The position numbers and the translations under genes are program-made. A stretch of DNA of 64,000 nt, from positions 124,001 through 188,000 of the forward strand of contig NZ_JAKNRW010000006.1 in NCBI RefSeq assembly GCF_023072615.1, read 5' to 3'. Below the pieces are notes generated by a model that worked only from the letters and a program-made list of their open reading frames with translations, was not told the origin of the DNA and searched no databases. Source of the stretch: Pseudomonas violetae. Lineage in GTDB: Bacteria > Pseudomonadota > Gammaproteobacteria > Pseudomonadales > Pseudomonadaceae. Positions 55,654-64,000 of the stretch are shown here, in pieces; position 1 is the first letter of the stretch; every line of letters begins with the position of its first letter.

Positions 55654-56598
55654 ATGAGTAAAAACAGGTACCCCAGACTACTAGGCTTATTGCCGCTGAT
55701 CGGCACATTGCTGCTGTCAGGCTGCAACATGACCTTGCTCAATCCAACGGGCCAGGTTGGCCTGGATGAGCGAAACCTGATCATCACCGCAACGCTGCTG
55801 ATGCTGTTGGTCGTGGTGCCGGTTATCGTCATGACGTTCCTTTTTGCCTGGAAATACCGCGCGTCCAACACCGACGCCGTGTACACGCCGAAGTGGTCGC
55901 ACTCCACCAAGATCGAGATCGCGGTGTGGGCGGTTCCAGTACTGATCATCATTGCCCTGGGTTACGTCACCTACAAGTCGACCCACGCCCTGGACCCGTA
56001 CCGTCCGCTGGAATCCGACGTCAAGCCGATCACCATTGAAGTGGTCGCGCTGGACTGGAAGTGGATGTTCATCTACCCGGAACAAGGCATCGCCACCGTC
56101 AACAAAATCGTGTTCCCCGCGCACACTCCGATCAACTTCAAGGTGACTTCGGACTCGGTGATGAACTCGTTCTTCATCCCGGGCCTGGGCGGCCAGATCT
56201 ACGCAATGGCCGGCATGCAGACCAAGTTGCACCTGATCGCCAACCAGAACGCTGAAATGGAAGGCATCTCTGCCAACTACAGCGGCGCGGGTTTCACCGG
56301 CATGAAGTTCAAAGCTATCGCCACTTCCCAGGAAGATTTTGATGCCTGGGTCAGCGAAGTCAAAAAGGCACCTAAACAGCTTGAAAAAGCTGAATACGAA
56401 GCCCTTTCCAAGCCAAGTCAGAACAACCCAGTCGAACTCTACTCCTCGGTTACGCCGAACCTGTTCCAGATCATCGTCGACAAGTACGAAGGTATGAAAC
56501 CGGGCAAGCCGATGCACCACGAGAAGAAAGAGAAAGAAGTGGCCCAAATGGAAGGGATGGACATGAGTTCGCATTCAGCTGCCGGGGCAGAGGAGTAA
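55654..56598 (+). CDS. cyoA: Cytochrome bo3 ubiquinol oxidase subunit II CyoA
   Basis: 314 residues from ATG 55654 ([15 protein letters not shown]), with AGAGG upstream. Lipoprotein signal peptide ends LLLSGC. Two membrane helices (about 45-67 and 87-105) precede the periplasmic cupredoxin domain ([39 protein letters not shown]), which lacks the Cu(A) ligands as expected of a quinol oxidase. Ends in a His- and Met-bearing acidic tail. First gene of cyoABCDE. Confidence 0.95.
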   Translation: MSKNRYPRLLGLLPLIGTLLLSGCNMTLLNPTGQVGLDERNLIITATLLMLLVVVPVIVMTFLFAWKYRASNTDAVYTPKWSHSTKIEIAVWAVPVLIIIALGYVTYKSTHALDPYRPLESDVKPITIEVVALDWKWMFIYPEQGIATVNKIVFPAHTPINFKVTSDSVMNSFFIPGLGGQIYAMAGMQTKLHLIANQNAEMEGISANYSGAGFTGMKFKAIATSQEDFDAWVSEVKKAPKQLEKAEYEALSKPSQNNPVELYSSVTPNLFQIIVDKYEGMKPGKPMHHEKKEKEVAQMEGMDMSSHSAAGAEE

Positions 56599-56601
56599 AC
56601 G

Positions 56602-58632
56602 ATGTTTGGTAAATTAAGTTGGGAAGCGGTCCCGTTCCACGAACCGATCGTGATGATTACCATCGCCATGATCGCGCTCGGTGGTCTGGCGCTGTTCGCG
56701 GGTATCACCTACTTCAAGAAGTGGACCTACTTGTGGACCGAGTGGTTGACCTCGGTCGACCACAAGAAAATCGGCGTGATGTACATCATCGTCGCCATGG
56801 TCATGCTGCTGCGCGGCTTTGCCGACGCCATCATGATGCGTACCCAGCTGGCCATGGCCACCGAGGGTTCGCCTGGCTACCTGCCACCTGAACACTATGA
56901 CCAGATCTTCACCGCTCACGGTGTGATCATGATCATCTTCATGGCGATGCCATTCTTCACCGGCCTGATGAACCTTGCAGTGCCGCTGCAAATCGGCGCG
57001 CGTGACGTTGCCTACCCGTTCCTGAACTCCCTGAGCTTCTGGTTGCTGGTATCGGGCGTAGTGCTGATCAACCTGTCCCTGGGCGTCGGCGAATTCGCCA
57101 AGACCGGTTGGGTTGCCTATCCGCCGCTGTCGGGCCTGCAATACAGCCCTGGCGTGGGGATGGATTACTACATCTGGGCGCTACAGCTATCCGGGTTAGG
57201 TACGACGCTAACGGGGGTCAACTTCCTGGCCACCGTGCTGAAAATGCGTACCCCTGGCATGAAGCTGATGGACATGCCGATCTTCACCTGGACCTGCACC
57301 TGGGCTAACGTCCTGATCGTGGCTTCGTTCCCGATCCTGACCGCTACCCTGGCACTGCTGACCCTTGACCGTTACATGGATTTCCACATTTTCACCAATG
57401 AACTTGGTGGCAATCCAATGATGTACGTCAACCTGTTCTGGGCCTGGGGTCACCCCGAGGTTTACATCCTGATTCTGCCGGCGTTCGGGATCTTCTCCGA
57501 AGTCATCTCGACCTTCACCGGCAAGCGTCTGTTCGGCCACCACTCGATGGTCTACGCCTCCGGCGCGATCTCGATCCTGGGCTTCATGGTCTGGCTGCAC
57601 CACTTCTTCACCATGGGTTCGGGTGCCAGCGTCAACGCCTTCTTCGGCCTGGCGACGATGCTGATTTCGATCCCGACGGGGGTGAAGCTATTCAACTGGC
57701 TGTTCACCATCTATCAGGGCCGTCTGCGTTTCACCAGCCAGGTTCTGTGGACCCTGGGCTTCATGGTGACCTTCGCCATCGGCGGCATGACCGGTGTACT
57801 GCTGGCCATTCCAGGTGCTGACTTCGTACTGCACAACAGCCTGTTCGTGATCGCTCACTTCCACAACGTGATCATCGGCGGCGCGGTATTCGGTTACATC
57901 GCAGGCTTCGCGTTCTACTTCCCGAAAGCGTTCGGCTTCAAGCTGCACGAAGGTTGGGGCAAGGCAGCATTCTGGTTCTGGATCACCGGCTTCTTCGTCG
58001 CGTTCATGCCGCTTTATGTACTGGGCTTCATGGGCATGACCCGTCGTCTGAACGCCACCACCAACCCTGAGTGGGTGCCGTACCTGTACGTCGCCATGTT
58101 CGGTGCGGTAATGATCGCTGTAGGCATCGCCTGCCAGCTGATCCAGCTGTATGTCAGCGTGCGTGACCGCAACAAGCCAGAAAACATGTGCGAACACGGC
58201 GACCCGTGGAATGCCCACACGCTGGAGTGGTCGACCTCGTCGCCACCACCGTTCTACAACTTCGCTGTGCTGCCAAAAGCAGAAACCATCGATCCGTTCA
58301 CCGAAGCCAAGGAAAACGGTACTGCGTACCAGGCTCCGGCCAAGTACGAACCGATCCACATGCCAAACAACACCGCGACCGGTGTGGTCATGGGTGCTCT
58401 GTTGACCGTGTTCGGTTTCGCGATGATCTGGCACATCTGGTGGTTGGCTGCATTCGGCCTGATCGGCACCGTGGTGTACTTCGTGATCCACGCTGCACGT
58501 GATGATCAAGGCTATATGGTGCCGGTCGACGTGATCGAGCGCATCGAAGCCGAGCAGCACAAGCGCCTGGTAGCGGCCGGGAAAGTTCCAGCCACCGCCA
58601 CCCGTGTTGAAACCTCGTTGGAACAGGCTTAA
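56602..58632 (+). CDS. cyoB: Cytochrome bo3 ubiquinol oxidase subunit I CyoB
   Basis: 676 residues, about 15 membrane helices. Haem and copper ligands are seen: His in [16 protein letters not shown] near residue 108, [17 protein letters not shown] with the cross-linked His-Tyr pair near 285, HH at VWLHHFF near 335, and [11 protein letters not shown] near 420. This subunit reduces oxygen to water and pumps protons. It starts three bases after cyoA. Confidence 0.97.
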   Translation: MFGKLSWEAVPFHEPIVMITIAMIALGGLALFAGITYFKKWTYLWTEWLTSVDHKKIGVMYIIVAMVMLLRGFADAIMMRTQLAMATEGSPGYLPPEHYDQIFTAHGVIMIIFMAMPFFTGLMNLAVPLQIGARDVAYPFLNSLSFWLLVSGVVLINLSLGVGEFAKTGWVAYPPLSGLQYSPGVGMDYYIWALQLSGLGTTLTGVNFLATVLKMRTPGMKLMDMPIFTWTCTWANVLIVASFPILTATLALLTLDRYMDFHIFTNELGGNPMMYVNLFWAWGHPEVYILILPAFGIFSEVISTFTGKRLFGHHSMVYASGAISILGFMVWLHHFFTMGSGASVNAFFGLATMLISIPTGVKLFNWLFTIYQGRLRFTSQVLWTLGFMVTFAIGGMTGVLLAIPGADFVLHNSLFVIAHFHNVIIGGAVFGYIAGFAFYFPKAFGFKLHEGWGKAAFWFWITGFFVAFMPLYVLGFMGMTRRLNATTNPEWVPYLYVAMFGAVMIAVGIACQLIQLYVSVRDRNKPENMCEHGDPWNAHTLEWSTSSPPPFYNFAVLPKAETIDPFTEAKENGTAYQAPAKYEPIHMPNNTATGVVMGALLTVFGFAMIWHIWWLAAFGLIGTVVYFVIHAARDDQGYMVPVDVIERIEAEQHKRLVAAGKVPATATRVETSLEQA

Positions 58633-58635
58633 ACC

Positions 58636-59262
58636 ATGTCGAACTTAGTGACCAATGCTGGACACACCCATGTCGATGGACATGGGCACGATGACCATCA
58701 CCACGACTCGGGCGAGATCACCGTATTCGGTTTCTGGCTCTACCTGATGACCGACTGCATCCTGTTTGCATCGATCTTTGCGGCGTACGCGGTACTGGTT
58801 AACAACGTAGCGGGTGGCCCGTCGGGCCACGACATCTTCGAGCTGCCATACGTACTGGGCGAAACCGCTCTGCTGCTGTTCAGCTCGATCACCTACGGCT
58901 TCGCCATGCTGGCGTTGTTCAAGGGTAAAAAGAACCAGGTCCTGGGCTGGCTGGCCATGACCTTCCTGTTCGGTGCCGGCTTCATTGGCATGGAGATCAA
59001 CGAGTTCCACATGCTGATCTCCGAGGGCTTCGGTCCTAGCCGCAGCGGCTTCCTGTCCGGGTTCTTCACCCTGGTCGGCACCCACGGTCTGCACGTGACC
59101 AGCGGTCTGATCTGGATGGCGATCATGATGTACCAGGTGCAGAAAAACGGCCTGACGGCGACCAACAAGACCCGTCTGAGCTGCCTGAGCCTGTTCTGGC
59201 ACTTCCTGGACGTGGTGTGGATCTGCGTATTCACCGTTGTTTATCTGATGGGGACTATGTAA
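58636..59262 (+). CDS. cyoC: Cytochrome bo3 ubiquinol oxidase subunit III CyoC
   Basis: 208 residues, five membrane helices. A His-rich N-terminus ([17 protein letters not shown]), then [21 protein letters not shown], and [11 protein letters not shown] near 155 and [10 protein letters not shown] near 190. Non-catalytic structural subunit. The His cluster could bind metal, but such tails are common in this family. The stop is followed directly by cyoD. Confidence 0.96.
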   Translation: MSNLVTNAGHTHVDGHGHDDHHHDSGEITVFGFWLYLMTDCILFASIFAAYAVLVNNVAGGPSGHDIFELPYVLGETALLLFSSITYGFAMLALFKGKKNQVLGWLAMTFLFGAGFIGMEINEFHMLISEGFGPSRSGFLSGFFTLVGTHGLHVTSGLIWMAIMMYQVQKNGLTATNKTRLSCLSLFWHFLDVVWICVFTVVYLMGTM

Positions 59263-59598
59263 ATGGCTAACGCTCATTCCCACGATAGCCACGACGCCGG
59301 CCACGGCAGCGTCAAGTCTTACGCTATCGGCTTCATCCTGTCGGTGATCCTGACCGTCATTCCATTCGGCCTGGTGATGTACCCGTCGCTACCGAAAGCC
59401 ATGACCCTGTGGATCGTACTGATATTCGCAGTCGTCCAGGTGCTGGTGCACCTGGTGTACTTCCTCCACCTGGACCGTTCGGCCGCGCAGCGTAACAACG
59501 TGATTGCGTTTGTGTTCGCCGCGATCGTTATTGTCCTGCTGGTTGGCCTGTCGCTGTGGATCATGTTCAGCATCCACACCAACATGATGGCGCACTGA
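59263..59598 (+). CDS. cyoD: Cytochrome bo3 ubiquinol oxidase subunit IV CyoD
   Basis: 111 residues with three membrane helices (about 17-38, 44-66, 77-102). Hallmark GFILSVILTVIPFGLVM and VLVHLVYFLHLD. Assists assembly of the oxidase. Confidence 0.94.
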   Translation: MANAHSHDSHDAGHGSVKSYAIGFILSVILTVIPFGLVMYPSLPKAMTLWIVLIFAVVQVLVHLVYFLHLDRSAAQRNNVIAFVFAAIVIVLLVGLSLWIMFSIHTNMMAH

Positions 59599-59609
59599 GG
59601 TAAATCCGG

Positions 59610-60497
59610 ATGTCCTTGAAGCACTTTATCCAAATCACCAAACCGGGGATCATTTTCGGTAACGTGCTTTCAGTGGCAGGCGGATTTTTCCTGGCCTCGA
59701 AAGGGCATGTCGATCTGGCCATTTTCCTGGCCGCCATGATCGGCACATCCCTGGTGGTGGCTTCCGGTTGCGTGTTCAACAACTGCATCGACCGCGACAT
59801 CGACCTGAAGATGGAACGCACCAAGAACCGGGTGCTGGTCCAGGGCTTGATCTCCCTGAAACTGGCGCTGATCTACGCGACCGTCCTGGGTGTCGCCGGC
59901 GTTGCGTTGTTGTACAAGGTGGCCAACCCGTTGGCCGCTTTGTTCGCAGTGATCGGTTTCGTCATCTACGTCGGTTTCTACAGCCTGTACCTCAAGCGCA
60001 AGTCGGTTCACGGCACGCTGGTGGGCAGTCTGTCGGGGGCGATGCCGCCGGTGATTGGCTACGTGGCTGTGACCAACAGCTTCGACATGGCTGCACTGAC
60101 GCTGCTGGTGATGTTCAGCCTGTGGCAGATGCCGCATTCCTATGCCATCGCGATCTTCCGCTTTAACGATTACCTGGCCGCATCGATTCCGGTGCTGCCG
60201 GTGAAGCGCGGGATTGAAGTGGCGAAGAAGCACATCCTGATCTACATCCTGGCCTTCCTCGTGGCGACCTTGATGCTGACCTTCAGCGGTTACGCCGGCA
60301 TGAGCTACCTCGCCGTCGCCGCGGCCATGGGCATGTACTGGTTGTACATGGCCTGGACCGGCTACAAGGCAGTGGATGACACGGTCTGGGCACGCAAGCT
60401 GTTCGTGTTCTCGATCTTCACCATTACCGCGCTGAGCGTGATGATGTCCCTGGACTTCAAAGTGCCGAGCGAGTTGTTGCTGACGTACGCGCCTTAA
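59610..60497 (+). CDS. cyoE: Protohaem IX farnesyltransferase (haem O synthase) CyoE
   Basis: 295 residues, UbiA-type prenyltransferase with about eight membrane helices. The two Asp-rich or aromatic loops are [20 protein letters not shown] near residue 52 and the [20 protein letters not shown] region near 125. It farnesylates haem b to haem O for CyoB. Last gene of the cyo operon, ended by a terminator. Confidence 0.95.
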   Translation: MSLKHFIQITKPGIIFGNVLSVAGGFFLASKGHVDLAIFLAAMIGTSLVVASGCVFNNCIDRDIDLKMERTKNRVLVQGLISLKLALIYATVLGVAGVALLYKVANPLAALFAVIGFVIYVGFYSLYLKRKSVHGTLVGSLSGAMPPVIGYVAVTNSFDMAALTLLVMFSLWQMPHSYAIAIFRFNDYLAASIPVLPVKRGIEVAKKHILIYILAFLVATLMLTFSGYAGMSYLAVAAAMGMYWLYMAWTGYKAVDDTVWARKLFVFSIFTITALSVMMSLDFKVPSELLLTYAP

Positions 60498-60515
60498 GCG
60501 TCGGATGCTGTAAGA

Positions 60516-60552
60516 AAAACCCCGCCCTTTGAGAGAAGGAGCGGGGTTTTTT
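60516..60552. terminator. Bidirectional terminator between cyoE and the MocR gene
   Basis: Stem AAAACCCCGC / GCGGGGTTTT with a 15-base loop and T on the plus side, A on the other, serving both convergent genes. A single partial REP unit (GCGAGCTCGCTCCTACA) lies at 60573-60598. Confidence 0.88.
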
Positions 60553-60605
60553 GTTGGGTGTTGGTTGTGGTACCGATCGCGAGCTCGCTCCTACAGGGGG
60601 AGGCG

Positions 60606-62024
60606 TTATTTTGGTTGTATATCGAGCAACCGGAAAAACCGCTCCCGCACCTGCCTGCCGTCGCTGTGGGCGACGTTGAAGCGCAGGTATTGGCTCGCGT
60701 CCGGGGCTTTGCTGAGCAGTGTGCCGGGGGCCAGGACTAGGTCGATTTCCAGGCCTTTTCTGGCCAGGGTTTCGGCGTGATACCCATCAGGTAATCGGGT
60801 CCAGATGAACAACCCTTCATGGGGCAACGATGACACCGAGCAACCTGCTTCCTCCAGCCAGCGGGTCACTCGGTTGCTCGAGTCGTAGAGCCGGTCCACG
60901 GTGCGGCGCGTGTGTTTGGCGTAGCTGCCGTCGCTGAGCATGTTGCAGATGATCTGCTCGGCCAGTTCCGAGGTCATGCCGCCCGCGGCCATCTTGAGCC
61001 CGATCATGCGTGCGGCCAGTGGCGGCGCAAGCACCGCGTAGCTGACGCGACTGTTGGCGGTCAGGGTCTTCGAGAAACCGGACACGTAGCTGACGTTGTC
61101 CAACCCGCCCGCCGCCAGGCGCGGGGTGCTTCGTTGTTGCAGGTCACAATACAAATCGTCTTCGACAATGTGGAAACCGTAGCGGTGACTCAATTCCAGC
61201 AGACGATAGACCTGAGCCGGAGAGAAGGAGTGTCCGGTGGGGTTGTGCAGGCTGTTGTTGGTCATGTAGAGCACAGGCCGATGGGCGATCACTGTGCGCT
61301 CGAAGGCATCCAGGTCCATGCCGTCAACGCCCCGGTGAATGGTGACCACCTTGGCGCCATGCAAGGCCAGGTTAGTGTGCATGGTGAAATAACAGGGATC
61401 GTCGAGCAGTACCGTGTCGCCGGGTTTGATCAGCAGGCGCATCAACATATCGATGGCTTGTACGGTATTGGCCGTGGTGACGATCTGCTCCACCGGCACC
61501 TCGATGCCGATCGCTGTCAGCTTGACCCGCAACGCCTCGCGCAACGGTGGATAACCCGCGGCCACGCCGTATTCGCCCATGCGCAGGGAGGCGGCGCGCA
61601 GGGTGCCGCGCACGGCTTTGAGCAATTCATCCGCCGGTAGCCACGAGGACGGTAGAAAACCTGCACCGGGGCGCAGTGCGCCGTTGTCCTGCAGCACCGC
61701 GCGGCGGACCACGCTGAGCGTGTCCTGGGGCAGTAGGTCGGGGCCGGCATCGAGCTTGGGTGTGGCGCTGGAGCGGTGCACGAAATGTCCCGAGCCCTGG
61801 CGTGAAACCACCAGGCCCTTGGCCCGCAAGCGATCCAGGGCATCGACCACGGTGGACTTGCCCACGTTCATCAGGTCCGAAAGCTCGCGAATGGGCGGCA
61901 GGCGGGAGCCATGGGGCAGACCGCCCTGGTTGATCGCCACCGACAGCTGATCGACGATCTGCTGCACCAGTGGTACGCCGGGCTGGAATTCGATAGCGGC
62001 GATGACTGCGCGTTGAACCTGCAT
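60606..62024 (-). CDS. MocR-type PLP-dependent transcriptional regulator
   Basis: 472 residues. The N-terminal GntR winged helix (residues 17-80: PLVQQIVDQLSVAINQGGLP, SRLPPIRELSDLMNVGKSTV) is followed by an aminotransferase fold I domain with the PLP-binding lysine in YVSGFSKTLTANSRVSY near residue 305, and DDPCYFTMHTNL and NPTGHSFSP segments. MocR regulators sense amino acids or PLP adducts. It is divergent from an MFS transporter and ATP-grasp ligase gene, with an inverted repeat between them; regulation of that pair is likely. Confidence 0.9.
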   Translation of the reverse strand: MQVQRAVIAAIEFQPGVPLVQQIVDQLSVAINQGGLPHGSRLPPIRELSDLMNVGKSTVVDALDRLRAKGLVVSRQGSGHFVHRSSATPKLDAGPDLLPQDTLSVVRRAVLQDNGALRPGAGFLPSSWLPADELLKAVRGTLRAASLRMGEYGVAAGYPPLREALRVKLTAIGIEVPVEQIVTTANTVQAIDMLMRLLIKPGDTVLLDDPCYFTMHTNLALHGAKVVTIHRGVDGMDLDAFERTVIAHRPVLYMTNNSLHNPTGHSFSPAQVYRLLELSHRYGFHIVEDDLYCDLQQRSTPRLAAGGLDNVSYVSGFSKTLTANSRVSYAVLAPPLAARMIGLKMAAGGMTSELAEQIICNMLSDGSYAKHTRRTVDRLYDSSNRVTRWLEEAGCSVSSLPHEGLFIWTRLPDGYHAETLARKGLEIDLVLAPGTLLSKAPDASQYLRFNVAHSDGRQVRERFFRLLDIQPK

Positions 62025-62046
62025 TTTACTGGTCTCTCCGGCAGTA

Positions 62047-62072
62047 AAGTTCGTTCGATTCTATACGAACTT
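62047..62072. promoter_or_regulatory. Inverted repeat, candidate MocR operator
   Basis: Perfect 8-bp arms AAGTTCGT (62047-62054) and ACGAACTT (62065-62072) around a 10-base spacer, within the 149-bp divergent region of the MocR and MFS genes. Confidence 0.6.
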
Positions 62073-62173
62073 GCTCTGATCAGAACAAGTGTCTCTCTCT
62101 ACCATCACCTTACAGTCTTTCCTGATTGTCGGCGTTTTTTGCTCGCACAATCACTTGGTGCCAGAGGTGTTGC

Positions 62174-63274
62174 ATGAGTGTCGAGACAACGGTCGCCATC
62201 GCCAAACCGGTGATCAACATCCGTCTGTTCACGATCCGGATCATTACCGCCGTGTCGTTGTTTGCCGTGCTGGGCAAGGCCAACGTCTGGCTCGACACGG
62301 CCACCAACAGCATTCTTGCCCTGGGTTATCGGGCGTTGTTATTGCTCCTGCCGCTGACGTTGCTGGTGCTTGGTCGTCGTTCCCTGAGCGTCACCCTGCT
62401 GTGCGCGGCCCTTGGGTTGGTGCTGCTGGCCGTCACCAGCAACCAAGGCATGGTGATGTTTGCTGCGGCGCTGTTTGCCTATGGCATCGCGATCGCCGGC
62501 TATCTGATCAAGAGCGAGGCGGCCCAGACCAAGGAAGGCGCGGCCTACAACCGAGTGGCGATGAACATGGGCAGCCTGCTGGCCGGGCTGATCCTGCTGT
62601 CGCCGGTCCTGACCCCGACTCTGTTTTTCCTCGGTGCTGCCAGCTTTGTCCTGCTGTGCCTGCCTATCGCCATGGGCGCGACCTTCACCACCCAGGCGCC
62701 CGCGGCCGGTGCGGCCCCCCGGGACGGCAGCGGCTGGCGCAACAAACTGCCGTGGGTGATCGCCGGCATCATCATGGGCATCAAGCTGTTCGGCGTGTTC
62801 TCGATTCTTCCACAAGCCATCCTCCTCGAAACCGGTGAGTTGCCCACCTGGTACGGCCTGATGCTGATCCTCAACAGCGCAGTCGTGGTGTTGGCCCAGG
62901 TGCCGATGATGAAACTCATCGAGCGCACCGGGCGCTTCAAGGTGCTCGCCGTGATCGGGATCATCTTTGCGGGCTTCGCGGTGCTCTCCTCGCCAGCGGC
63001 ATTTCATGTGCAAACCTTGATCGGCGCGCTGATCTGGGTGGCCTTGCTGTCCATCGCCGAATGCGCGTTCAGCTACCTCGATTACTTCTCGGTCAAGCAG
63101 AACAACATGTTCGTCAAGGAAGTGTCACTGGGCGTCGGCGCCGGGCTCACGGTGCTGATCATGCGGGTGGTGCCGGCGCCCTATAACGCATTGTTGCTTG
63201 CAGCTATTGGCGCGGGTGGGATCCTGGCGTGGTACTGGCTCAACCGCAAATCCAACGCCTCGCTGCACGACTGA
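62174..63274 (+). CDS. MFS-type transporter
   Basis: 366 residues from ATG 62174 (MSVETTVAIAKPVINIRLF), with AGAGGTG upstream. About 10-11 hydrophobic segments are visible, including LLLLLPLTLLVLGRRSLSVTLL and LPWVIAGIIMGIKLFGVFSIL. The loop motif between helices is only loosely MFS-like, so the family call rests on layout (YGLMLILNSAVVVLAQVPMMKLIERTGR is MFS motif A-like). It precedes an ATP-grasp gene by 57 bases and probably exports that pathway's product. Confidence 0.75.
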   Translation: MSVETTVAIAKPVINIRLFTIRIITAVSLFAVLGKANVWLDTATNSILALGYRALLLLLPLTLLVLGRRSLSVTLLCAALGLVLLAVTSNQGMVMFAAALFAYGIAIAGYLIKSEAAQTKEGAAYNRVAMNMGSLLAGLILLSPVLTPTLFFLGAASFVLLCLPIAMGATFTTQAPAAGAAPRDGSGWRNKLPWVIAGIIMGIKLFGVFSILPQAILLETGELPTWYGLMLILNSAVVVLAQVPMMKLIERTGRFKVLAVIGIIFAGFAVLSSPAAFHVQTLIGALIWVALLSIAECAFSYLDYFSVKQNNMFVKEVSLGVGAGLTVLIMRVVPAPYNALLLAAIGAGGILAWYWLNRKSNASLHD

Positions 63275-63331
63275 GTCTGCATGGATGAGCCATCGCGTTA
63301 GCGTTTTTCTGCTTCACAGGTCGGAGGTTTC

Positions 63332-64000
63332 ATGAAGACGACGTCATGCGTAGTAGTGGTCGGGTACAACGGCAACCGGGTTCACGATATCCAGAAGTTG
63401 CGCGATCTCTGCAAGACGCTCTACAACGCAAGGCTGATCCTGGTGGTCGAGCATGTTGCACCCGATGACGACCAGGTGGCAGACCATGTCTGTAGCGCCT
63501 CGCTGGCGCCCGAGGATGTGACCGACTCCCTGGAACTGGTGGTTGGCTGCCTGGCGGTCGACCGCTGGAAATTGATCGGCGTGCTGCCGTTTTCCGATCG
63601 CGGCGTGTTGCTCGGCGCGGCCCTGGCCAGTCATTACGGCCTCCCGGGCATCACTCCCGGCGAGGCGCGGGCGGGGTTGGACAAGCAGATTTTCCGCCAG
63701 CTCGAAGCGACCTCCAGCACTGCGCCCGAAGATTATCGGCCGGTGTTTTCGACCCGTGTCGAGAGCCTGGCGGAGCTGCGCCAGCGGGTCGTCGAACTGG
63801 GTGGCAGGGCGTTTATCAAGCCGGCCTGCGAGGGGGCCAGTCGTGGCTGTCGGGTGATTCATCACCCGTCCGAATGCGACGAAGCATGGCAGGCGCTCAA
63901 GCCTTACCGAAGTGGCGGCATCGTCCTGGAAGAATTGATTCGCGATGCTCGGGAATACAGCTGGGACTACGTTGCCGGCAGCACCTGGGTCACCGAGAAG
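63332..64000 (+). CDS. ATP-grasp ligase, truncated by the window end
   Basis: 223 residues are seen, starting MKTTSCVVVVGYNGNRVHD, behind GGAGG. The N-terminal pre-ATP-grasp region includes GVLPFSDRGVLLGAALASHYGL and LPGITPGEARAGLDKQIF. The first ATP-binding strand is seen at GRAFIKPACEGASRGCRVI, with the ATP-side lysine, and the cap region at GIVLEELIRDAREYSWDYVAG. This is the layout of carboxylate-amine ligases that join amino acids or make peptide-like metabolites. The C-terminal Mg2+-binding half lies outside the window. With the MocR and MFS genes it suggests a small natural-product or tolerance cluster. Confidence 0.82.
   Translation, partial: MKTTSCVVVVGYNGNRVHDIQKLRDLCKTLYNARLILVVEHVAPDDDQVADHVCSASLAPEDVTDSLELVVGCLAVDRWKLIGVLPFSDRGVLLGAALASHYGLPGITPGEARAGLDKQIFRQLEATSSTAPEDYRPVFSTRVESLAELRQRVVELGGRAFIKPACEGASRGCRVIHHPSECDEAWQALKPYRSGGIVLEELIRDAREYSWDYVAGSTWVTEK

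Overview
The window is GC-rich chromosomal DNA of a Pseudomonas, most likely of the P. fluorescens group. The evidence is the complete twelve-gene alginate operon in the classic order algD-alg8-alg44-algK-E-G-X-L-I-J-F-A, a bo3-type cytochrome o oxidase operon next to dsbB, an orphan vgrG effector cluster, a FecI/FecR-controlled siderophore receptor locus, and many intergenic palindromic repeats of the REP type found in fluorescent pseudomonads. Gene density is high, and no rRNA, tRNA, CRISPR array, insertion sequence or prophage was recognised.

Layout. 1-1230: the end of a LysR regulator and a ribosome-hibernation-factor homologue with a strong terminator. 1449-8991 (minus): a type VI secretion cluster of VgrG spike, DUF4123 adaptor, a 1143-residue VasX-like membrane-active effector and a DUF6708 membrane protein that may be its immunity protein. 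9197-15693 (plus): a Fur-box-headed iron locus (DUF3649, PepSY reductase-like protein, DUF3325, ECF sigma factor, FecR-type sensor, TonB-dependent receptor). 15838-20487: an AraC regulator divergent from an EamA transporter, a DUF2165 membrane protein, a 2-hydroxyacid dehydrogenase and a LysR regulator. 20756-25710 (plus): a complete aromatic-acid-type efflux system (outer-membrane lipoprotein, FUSC protein, DUF1656, membrane-fusion protein). 25823-29868: an MFS exporter with a small SnoaL/DUF4440-like protein, a divergent LysR gene, an SDR and a small membrane protein.

30152-46951 (minus) is the alginate operon: AlgA and AlgD make GDP-mannuronate, Alg8 and Alg44 polymerise it under c-di-GMP control, AlgK/AlgE export it, AlgG epimerises it, AlgL trims it, and AlgX/I/J/F acetylate it. 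An 800-bp regulatory region lies upstream of algD. Four palindromic repeat pairs lie inside this operon, and one is inserted in frame in the 5' end of algK, where it encodes extra residues ahead of the lipoprotein signal.

47753-60497: yaaA, a NodB-like deacetylase with degenerate metal-site motifs, a PIN-PhoH ATPase, moaCDE, an orphan amino-acid-binding protein, dsbB and cyoABCDE. 60606-64000: a MocR-type regulator divergent from an MFS transporter and an ATP-grasp ligase that runs off the right edge, probably the start of a small biosynthetic or resistance cluster. The most interesting points are the repeat inside algK, the T6SS effector cluster and the ATP-grasp cluster cut by the window end.
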